Positions 5,672 to 10,915 of a stretch of 10,915 nucleotides of DNA are shown piece after piece (within the stretch, counting starts at the first letter, position 1; every line of letters starts with the position of its first letter). The notes under the pieces are model-generated. The model was not told the origin of the DNA and made no database searches. It saw only the letters and a list, made by a program, of their open reading frames with translations. Source of the stretch: Thermodesulfovibrionales bacterium (GTDB lineage Bacteria > Nitrospirota > Thermodesulfovibrionia > Thermodesulfovibrionales > SM23-35); NCBI GenBank assembly GCA_020053565.1, contig JAGVMY010000035.1, forward strand, positions 1-10,915, given 5' to 3'. Position numbers and translations under genes: made by a program.

Positions 5672-6625
5672 GTGGCACATAAACTGCTTCTTGCAGATGA
5701 TAGCATAACTATACAAAAGGTAGTAGAACTTATCCTGACAGAGGAAGATTTTGAAATCAAAGCTACGAATAACGGCGAGGAAGCAATGGCTGTGGTTTCT
5801 TCTTTTAAACCTGATGTTATCCTTGCTGATATAGAGATGCCTAAAATGAATGGTTATCAACTCTGTGAAAAAATAAAACAGGACCCTGCCACTCGTGATG
5901 TACCAGTGATACTCCTTGCAGGAGCATTTGAACCGATTGATGAAGAGCTTGCAAAACAGGTTGGTGCAGATGATTATGTAGTAAAACCATTTGAATCACA
6001 AGAATTGATAAGCAAGATCAATGCGGCCCTAACGCTATCAAGTGTTGAAGAAGAAGAAGTTGAGGGCATTGCTGAAGCTGAGGCTGTTGGTATAGAGGAA
6101 GAAGTTGTTGAAGAGGAGCTCTGGCAAATGGAGGAGATTCCAAAGGGTGTGGAATGGCCTGCAGAAGAGAAAATAGAGGTTGGCACAGAAGAAGTATTTG
6201 AGGCTGCAGAGGATGAAGGTGTGACAATTGAAGCCACGGCACCAACACCTGAAGAAGCCATCCCGCATAAAATTGAAAAGGCTGTACCTACGGAAGCATT
6301 CATTCCTGAAGTTGAACTTCCATCAAAAGATGAGCTTAAAGAGATGTGTGAGAAGGCCATTAATGATAGATTATCCTCGCTATTATCCTCGTTTGATTTA
6401 AAGGAAACTATACTTTCTTCTCTTATACCTTTGATGAGGGATTCTGTAGAGAAAATATTATGGGAAGTTGCACCTGAACTTGTTGAGAGGATGCTCAAGG
6501 AGATGTTAAAAGGCTCCCTTGAATCCCTTTCAAAAGAGGTTGAAAAAGTAATCTGGGAAACTGTACCTGACCTTGCAGAGACAATGATATCTAAAGAGAT
6601 AGAGAGGGTAAGGTCAGAATTTTAG
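5672..6625 (+). CDS. receiver-domain protein with duplicated C-terminal motif
   Basis: This 317-aa protein begins with a CheY-like receiver domain (1 to about 120): acidic pocket D9-D10, phospho-acceptor D53 in ILADIEMPKMNGY, and K105 in DYVVKPFES. The Thr/Ser expected at the signalling switch is Ala83 (VILLAGAFEP), so the phosphorylation response may differ from CheY. Residues about 124-215 are a Glu/Ala-rich, probably disordered linker. The C-terminal region (220-317) is helical and holds two copies of one motif: VEKILWEVAPELVERMLKE (259-277) and VEKVIWETVPDLAETMISKE (290-309). It has no DNA-binding or enzymatic domain, so it is probably a protein-interaction regulator. The start is GTG with AGGTG upstream. 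Its end overlaps the deduced valS start by 7 nt. No partner kinase is nearby. Confidence 0.88.
   Translation: MAHKLLLADDSITIQKVVELILTEEDFEIKATNNGEEAMAVVSSFKPDVILADIEMPKMNGYQLCEKIKQDPATRDVPVILLAGAFEPIDEELAKQVGADDYVVKPFESQELISKINAALTLSSVEEEEVEGIAEAEAVGIEEEVVEEELWQMEEIPKGVEWPAEEKIEVGTEEVFEAAEDEGVTIEATAPTPEEAIPHKIEKAVPTEAFIPEVELPSKDELKEMCEKAINDRLSSLLSSFDLKETILSSLIPLMRDSVEKILWEVAPELVERMLKEMLKGSLESLSKEVEKVIWETVPDLAETMISKEIERVRSEF
6609..6621 (+). promoter_or_regulatory. ribosome site and ATT start of valS
   Basis: TAAGG (6609-6613) lies 5 nt upstream of ATT (6619-6621). The valS frame opens after a TAA at about 6591-6593, and between there and the first in-frame ATG (6769, inside the HIGH motif) there is no ATG or GTG, nor a TTG before the conserved N-terminal residues. 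ATT is therefore the best available start. ATT starts are known but rare, for example E. coli infC and pcnB. Confidence 0.5.
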
Positions 6626-9321
6626 AAAAAGGCTACAATCCAAAGGGAATAGAAGAAAGCTGGTATGGATTTTGGGTCTCAAAGGACTACTTCAGTCCAG
6701 ACCCTGTTTCTCAAGGAACTCCATACTGCATTGTTATACCCCCTCCAAACATTACAGGTTCTCTTCATATGGGCCATGCCCTTAATACCACACTCCAGGA
6801 TATTCTTTGCCGCTGGAGAAGGATGTCCGGGGATAAAGTTCTCTGGTTACCAGGCATGGATCACGCAGGCATCGCGACTCAGAATGTTGTAGAAAAACAG
6901 CTTATCACTGAAGGGCTCGACAGGCATACAATTGGCCGTAACGAGTTTATTGAACGAGTCTGGAAATGGAAGGCAGAATATGGTGACAAGATTATTCATC
7001 AGTTAAAGAGTCTCGGTGCTTCCTGTGATTGGTCGAGAGAGAGGTTTACCCTTGATGAGGGGCTCTCAAGGGCTGTAAAAGAAGTTTTTGTGAGACTTTA
7101 CGAAGAAGGTCTCATATACAGGGATAACAGGCTTATAAACTGGTGTCCTCGCTGCAATACCGCACTTTCAGATCTTGAAGTCGAACACGAAGAATTAGAA
7201 GGCAAGCTTACATTTATAAAATATCCTCTTTCAGACAATAGTGGACATATCACCGTAGCAACGACAAGGCCGGAAACCATGCTCGGTGACACTGCTGTGG
7301 CAGTAAACCCTGATGATGATCGGTACAAAAGTGTTATTGGAAAAACTGTGCATTTGCCTCTCACGCAAAGGGAGATCCCGATTATAGCTGATCCTGCTGT
7401 TGATCCTTCATTCGGAACAGGTGCAGTGAAAATTACCCCAGCGCATGATTTTAATGATGAGGCTATTGCAAAAAAACAGAGCCAACCCTTAGAGTTCATA
7501 ACGGTAATAGATAAGGATGGCCGCATGACAGAGAATGCAGGAGCCAGATATGCAGGTATGGACAGATATGAGTGCAGAAAACTTGTCCTTAAAGATTTAA
7601 AGGAAAGGGGGCTTATAGAAAAAGAACAGAGATACACACATTCAATAGGACACTGCTACAGGTGTAAGACTATTATAGAGCCTTTATTAACTCTTCAATG
7701 GTATGTGAATGTGAAGCCACTTGCTATGGAGGCAATCAAAGCAGTTGAGGATGGGAAGATTGTCATCGTACCAAAGTTGTGGGAGAACACGTATTTTTCT
7801 TGGATGGAAAATATAAAAGACTGGTGCATATCCCGTCAGATATGGTGGGGACACAGGATACCTGCATGGTACTGTCAGAAAATGCAAAATTCACAGTGTA
7901 AAATGCAAAACGGTGTCATAATATCAAGAAATGTACCAAAGACGTGCCCGTATTGTGGCTCAGAAGAGTTAGTTCAGGATGAAGATGTTCTTGATACATG
8001 GTTTTCATCAGCGCTCTGGTCCTTTTCCACACTTGGTTGGCCTGATGAGACAATTGATCTTAAGACCTTTTATCCCACAAGTGTTCTTGTCACAGGTTTT
8101 GATATCATATTTTTCTGGGTGGCACGGATGATCATGATGGGGCTTAAATTTATGGGTGATGTACCTTTCAGACATGTTTACATACATGCGCTTGTCAGAG
8201 ATATCAGAGGTCAGAAGATGTCTAAGTCAAAGGGCAATGTTGTTGATCCTCTTACGATGATGGGCAGATATGGAACAGATGCCTTCAGATTTACACTTTC
8301 TGCTTTTGCTGCGCAGGGACGTGATATAAGGTTTTCAGAAGACAGGGTTGAAGGATACAGACATTTTGTGAATAAGCTCTGGAATGCAGCAAGATTTATT
8401 ATCATGAATTATGAATCTCATACTTCAAACTTCAAACCGGATTCTCCAATTTCAACTTTACACTCATTACTTTCACGAAGATGGATAGTGAGCAGGCTTG
8501 CTGCTACTGCAGATGATATGAATAGGGCACTTGAGGAATATCGGTTTAATGATGCTGCAAACAGTATATACCAGTTTATGTGGCATGAGTTCTGCGATTG
8601 GTATATAGAGATGGCGAAACCTGAACTCCAAAATCAAAATTTTAACAACAGCACAATAGAGTGCCTCCTCTCTACTCTTGATTTGTCCTTGAGGTTGCTC
8701 CATCCTTTTATGCCCTATGTGACAGAAGAAATATGGCAGAAAATACCCCATGTGAAAAGTGAAAAAGAAAAAACTACAGATAGTATTATGATTTCTGATT
8801 ATCCGAGACATCTTCCAAGGGACTATAAGGCAGAAGAAGATATGTCCTATGTGATGGATGCGATAACAGGAATAAGGACTATCAGGGGAGAACTCAATGT
8901 CTCTCCATCTGTGAAATTTAATGTATCCATAAAGACTTACTCTCAGACAATAGAGAAGATATTGAATGAAAATGTGCACTATATCAAAGTACTTGCTAAT
9001 GTTGCTGAAATAGAGATAGGTATGAATGTGAAAAAACCCGGGGGCTCTGCAACTTTTGTGAAGAGTTCCATGGAGATATATATACTGCTTAAAGGAATAG
9101 TGAATGTTGAGGGAGAAGTCACAAGACTCAAAAAAGACGAGATAGAGGTTGAGCGATCAATCATTTTATTGAACAAGAAACTTCTCAATGAGGACTTTTT
9201 GCAGAGAGCACCAAGAGAAATTATTGAGAAAGAAAAGATAAAACATGAGGAGATGATAGTAAAAAAAGAGAGGATTGCGAAAAGTATTGTAAAACTTAAA
9301 GAGGTAGGAGGTGAGAAATGA
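6619..9321 (+). CDS. valS: valyl-tRNA synthetase
   Basis: ValRS charges tRNA-Val and edits mischarged threonine. From ATT 6619 the protein is 900 aa, normal for the family. The catalytic Rossmann domain has HMGH (50-53) within PPPNITGSLHMGHAL and KMSKS at 533-537. The editing domain starts near ATTRPETMLGDTAV (TTRPET at 215-220) and includes GTGAVKITPAHDFND. A cysteine-rich CPYCG and DEDVLDTWFSSALW follow, then the helical anticodon-binding domain (about 590-760, LLHPFMPYVTEEIW) and a C-terminal coiled coil (about 830-900). An ATG at 6769 would cut the class I signature and cannot be the true start. The N-terminal residues EKGYNPKGIEESWY match the family. Oddities are the ATT start and a short in-frame insert (7879-7914). 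It overlaps genes on both sides, so translation is coupled. Confidence 0.97.
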   Translation: MLEKGYNPKGIEESWYGFWVSKDYFSPDPVSQGTPYCIVIPPPNITGSLHMGHALNTTLQDILCRWRRMSGDKVLWLPGMDHAGIATQNVVEKQLITEGLDRHTIGRNEFIERVWKWKAEYGDKIIHQLKSLGASCDWSRERFTLDEGLSRAVKEVFVRLYEEGLIYRDNRLINWCPRCNTALSDLEVEHEELEGKLTFIKYPLSDNSGHITVATTRPETMLGDTAVAVNPDDDRYKSVIGKTVHLPLTQREIPIIADPAVDPSFGTGAVKITPAHDFNDEAIAKKQSQPLEFITVIDKDGRMTENAGARYAGMDRYECRKLVLKDLKERGLIEKEQRYTHSIGHCYRCKTIIEPLLTLQWYVNVKPLAMEAIKAVEDGKIVIVPKLWENTYFSWMENIKDWCISRQIWWGHRIPAWYCQKMQNSQCKMQNGVIISRNVPKTCPYCGSEELVQDEDVLDTWFSSALWSFSTLGWPDETIDLKTFYPTSVLVTGFDIIFFWVARMIMMGLKFMGDVPFRHVYIHALVRDIRGQKMSKSKGNVVDPLTMMGRYGTDAFRFTLSAFAAQGRDIRFSEDRVEGYRHFVNKLWNAARFIIMNYESHTSNFKPDSPISTLHSLLSRRWIVSRLAATADDMNRALEEYRFNDAANSIYQFMWHEFCDWYIEMAKPELQNQNFNNSTIECLLSTLDLSLRLLHPFMPYVTEEIWQKIPHVKSEKEKTTDSIMISDYPRHLPRDYKAEEDMSYVMDAITGIRTIRGELNVSPSVKFNVSIKTYSQTIEKILNENVHYIKVLANVAEIEIGMNVKKPGGSATFVKSSMEIYILLKGIVNVEGEVTRLKKDEIEVERSIILLNKKLLNEDFLQRAPREIIEKEKIKHEEMIVKKERIAKSIVKLKEVGGEK
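7879..7910 (+). repeat. direct repeat insert within valS
   Basis: AAAATGCAAAA occurs at 7879-7889 and again at 7900-7910, period 21 nt, so the reading frame is kept. It encodes KMQNSQCKMQNG, where other ValRS proteins usually have a short CxCG-like turn between WYC and the IIVSR strand. The repeat type resembles dispersed AT-rich repeats found within and between genes in some bacteria. One cysteine of the usual zinc-knuckle pair may have been displaced. Confidence 0.45.
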
Positions 9322-9806
9322 TGCACAGGGAAGAAAGAGAGCATGAAAAAAGTGACTTTGAATTTGTTGAAGGAGAGTTTATTAATATAAAACAGAGTAC
9401 CATCAGGGTTGTTGAGGGGGGACATATCGAACTCCAGCAGGTGGGCGCACTAAGTATAGACGCTGAGAGGGCAGACGTGACACAGTGTGCTTCTGTCATA
9501 CTCAGGGGGAATGATGTAAATCTCAACCAGAGTATCAGTGCAGTTACTGCTGGCGACAATGTATCTATGAATTTTTCGTTTTCCCCTATGACTATTTCGA
9601 GAGAACAGGCAACGGTGAATAGGTCTGCTGTTGGCATTATGGCTTCAAGGAATATAAAGTCAGAAAATACTTCATCACTGTTGGTTTTAGCTCATAAAAT
9701 CGAGGGAAATATCACAACGCTTCTTGACTGGCGTTCTGCCCTTGCTTTTGGTGCGGTGTTTGGTGGGACGGTGGGCTTCCTTTCTTTATTATTCAAAAGG
9801 AAGTAA
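9318..9806 (+). CDS. membrane-anchored repeat protein, predicted beta-solenoid
   Basis: This 162-aa protein has no assigned function. After a charged N-terminus (1-18) come about seven degenerate repeats of 15-16 residues (about 22-135), each pairing alternating hydrophobic strands with a Gly/Asn/Asp turn and often a Ser or Gln: for example ASVILRGNDVNLNQS, ISAVTAGDNVSMNFS, FSPMTISREQATVNRS. This pattern suggests a small parallel beta-solenoid similar in principle to bactofilins, although no bactofilin signature is visible. A membrane helix follows (about 139-159, ALAFGAVFGGTVGFLSLLF) with a basic KRK tail, so it is tail-anchored with a short basic end. ATG 9318 has GGAGG six bases upstream and overlaps the valS stop by 4 nt; nadC begins 1 nt after its stop. 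Fold is inferred from the pattern; function is unknown. Confidence 0.85.
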   Translation: MMHREEREHEKSDFEFVEGEFINIKQSTIRVVEGGHIELQQVGALSIDAERADVTQCASVILRGNDVNLNQSISAVTAGDNVSMNFSFSPMTISREQATVNRSAVGIMASRNIKSENTSSLLVLAHKIEGNITTLLDWRSALAFGAVFGGTVGFLSLLFKRK

Positions 9807-9807
9807 G

Positions 9808-10641
9808 ATGGAAATACCCCCGAGCGTGATTGAGCTGATTCATCGTGCTATCGAAGAAGATATAGGCCATGGTGATATTACCACATCCCTCCTGATACCT
9901 GAAGAGAGTGAATCAAGAGCCCTCTATATTGCAAAAGGAAATTTTGTACTGGCTGGGCTTCCTTTTGCAAAAGAAGTTTTCCGGAGTTTAGATCCTTCTA
10001 TGAGTTTCAAGATGTTTTATAGTGACGGTGATAAGGTCAGAAAAGGAGCAGTACTTGCTGAGGTTTTCGGAAAGACCAGGGCTATTCTTGAAGGAGAGAG
10101 GGTAAGTCTCAATATAGTGCAAAGACTCTCCGGGATTGCGACCCTTACCAGTTTATATGTAGAGAGCATAAAAGGCTTTAAGGCAAAGATTCTTGATACA
10201 CGAAAGACAACGCCATGCCAAAGGTTCATGGAAAAGTATGCGGTCAGGACAGGTGGAGGGAGTAACCATAGATTTGGCCTTTTTGATGGTGTCCTGATAA
10301 AGGATAACCACATAGAGGCTGTAGGGAGCATTAAAGAAGCCGTAAGAATAGCAAAAAGCAGTTATCATCTTGTCAAAATTGAGGTGGAAGTGGAGAACCT
10401 TTATGACCTTGAAGTAGCAATAAAAGCAGGTGCAGATATTGTGATGTTAGACAATATGACAGTTAATGATATGAGAGAAGCGGTGAAGATTGCAAAGGGC
10501 AGAGTTATACTCGAGGCATCTGGTAATATCAGGCTTGAAAATGTAAGAGAAATTGCTGAGACAGGTGTTGATTTGATTTCGGTTGGTGCACTTACCCACT
10601 CGGCTGTTGCAGTTGACATAAGCTTGAAAATAGTGAAATAG
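9808..10641 (+). CDS. nadC: quinolinate phosphoribosyltransferase (decarboxylating)
   Basis: NadC converts quinolinate and PRPP to nicotinate mononucleotide, CO2 and pyrophosphate in de novo NAD synthesis. The 277-aa protein shows the family blocks in order: EEDIGHGDITTSLLIP (16-31), LEGERVSLNIVQRLSGIAT (94-112), DTRKTTP (130-136), EKYAVRTGGGSNHRFGLFD (142-160) and LIKDNHIEAVG (163-173). Later blocks are EVEVENL, DIVMLDNM and LEASGNI. Residue 137 is Cys where Gly is usual (DTRKTTPG), a mild oddity near the active site. I chose ATG 9808 because AAGGAAG is well placed before it and the longer frame from 9724 lies inside the preceding gene. Together with nadE it covers two NAD-synthesis steps, although the two are in separate transcription units. 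nadA and nadB are not in the window. Confidence 0.97.
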   Translation: MEIPPSVIELIHRAIEEDIGHGDITTSLLIPEESESRALYIAKGNFVLAGLPFAKEVFRSLDPSMSFKMFYSDGDKVRKGAVLAEVFGKTRAILEGERVSLNIVQRLSGIATLTSLYVESIKGFKAKILDTRKTTPCQRFMEKYAVRTGGGSNHRFGLFDGVLIKDNHIEAVGSIKEAVRIAKSSYHLVKIEVEVENLYDLEVAIKAGADIVMLDNMTVNDMREAVKIAKGRVILEASGNIRLENVREIAETGVDLISVGALTHSAVAVDISLKIVK

Positions 10642-10672
10642 ATAGAGTATTATTGGAGTAATGGAGGGATTT

Positions 10673-10855
10673 ATGACAATGAAACAAATAAAGGATATTG
10701 CCAAAGAAAAAGGTATCAAAGTTGGCAATATGAAGAAGGACAATATTATTCGAGCTATTCAGCGTGCAGAAGGAAACTTTGACTGTTTCGGTACTGCTAC
10801 AGGAGGGGTGTGCGATCAATTGAACTGTGTGTGGAAGGATGATTGTTTAAAATAG
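10673..10855 (+). CDS. SAP/Rho-N-like mini-protein with four cysteines
   Basis: This 60-aa protein has an N-terminal helix-turn-helix segment (residues 1-32: MKQIKDIAKEKGIKVGNMKK then DNIIRAIQRAEGN) resembling SAP or Rho N-terminal domains, which bind nucleic acid. The C-terminal half is NFDCFGTATGGVCDQLNCVW then KDDCLK, with four cysteines spaced C-x8-C-x4-C-x5-C (38, 47, 52, 58). These could bind a metal or a cluster. Start choice: GGAGGG at 10663-10668 supports ATG 10673; the in-frame ATG at 10661 has no site upstream and would place that GGAGGG inside the coding region. It begins 31 nt after nadC and could share its transcript. Its TAG stop lies at the first base of the tandem repeat array. 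Role unknown; nucleic-acid binding is inferred. Confidence 0.8.
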   Translation: MTMKQIKDIAKEKGIKVGNMKKDNIIRAIQRAEGNFDCFGTATGGVCDQLNCVWKDDCLK

Positions 10856-10915
10856 ATACATTAAAGTACTATAGATACATTAAAGTACTATAGATACATT
10901 AAAGTACTATAGATA
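10855..10915. repeat. 19-bp perfect tandem repeat array running off the window
   Basis: The unit GATACATTAAAGTACTATA is present in three perfect copies (10855-10873, 10874-10892, 10893-10911) plus the first four bases of a fourth. Each unit holds the palindrome AGTACT, so neighbouring units can pair. The array starts at the stop codon of the SAP-like gene. Its full size is unknown because the window ends within it. A contig end broken in a repeat would look the same. Confidence 0.9.

Noticed and set aside
6122..6260. Minus-strand leucine/serine-rich frames opposite the receiver gene linker
   Set aside because: They are the complement of the Glu-rich codons (GAA/GAG to TTC/CTC) and carry no start signal or recognisable protein.
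6619..6627. Programmed -1 frameshift from the receiver gene into valS
   Set aside because: A -1 slip at GAATTTTAG would join the frames, but it is not a good slippery heptamer and a fusion of these proteins is not expected; an ATT start is simpler.
6665..6892. 75-codon plus-strand frame across the valS 5' end
   Set aside because: It is out of frame with the clear ValRS sequence and has no recognisable product.
9724..9807. Longer nadC start at 9724
   Set aside because: The extra 28 residues lie inside the preceding gene, do not match the family, and the ATG at 9808 has the ribosome site.

Overview
The window looks like a chromosomal segment of an AT-rich, free-living anaerobic bacterium. Low GC, the styles of the receiver protein, the DUF2275-type anti-sigma factor and the SAP/Rho-N mini-protein resemble Nitrospirota (Thermodesulfovibrio relatives) or deltaproteobacterial lineages. 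That placement is inferred from protein style only; no rRNA or other phylogenetic marker is present. Most of the window is housekeeping DNA. I see no phage, transposase, CRISPR array, tRNA or rRNA.

Left third (1-2000), minus strand, sparse. A KH-domain RNA-binding protein (khpA) sits apart from the ribosomal-protein operon it usually belongs to. Next to it is a small unrecognised protein of 69 aa. After about 290 bases without a convincing gene comes a DUF2275-type membrane anti-sigma factor that has lost its N-terminal zinc-binding region. Just upstream, in another frame, are the first ~30 codons of an ECF sigma factor. The sigma gene and the start of its anti-sigma gene therefore appear to have been joined by a deletion, leaving a scar.

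Middle (1970-5611), plus strand. A vapBC-type toxin-antitoxin pair has a near-consensus sigma-70 promoter whose -35 box is shared, back to back, with the promoter of the sigma remnant. Next is nadE (glutamine-dependent NAD synthetase) with its own extended -10 promoter. It is followed by a small signal-anchored protein with a TTG start, which overlaps rsmI (16S rRNA C1402 2'-O-methyltransferase) by 4 nt.

Right (5608-10855), plus strand. A promoter embedded in the end of rsmI appears to drive a tight run: a receiver-domain protein with an unusual duplicated C-terminal motif, valS (valyl-tRNA synthetase, apparently starting at ATT inside the end of the receiver gene), a membrane-anchored repeat protein predicted to be a beta-solenoid, nadC (quinolinate phosphoribosyltransferase) and a small SAP/Rho-N-like protein with four cysteines. 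nadE and nadC are both steps of NAD biosynthesis but lie in different transcription units. The window ends in a perfect 19-bp tandem repeat that runs off the edge.

The points most worth a second look are the sigma/anti-sigma deletion scar, the non-canonical valS start, and the uncharacterised solenoid-like protein coupled to valS and nadC. I did not find a clear new multi-gene system.
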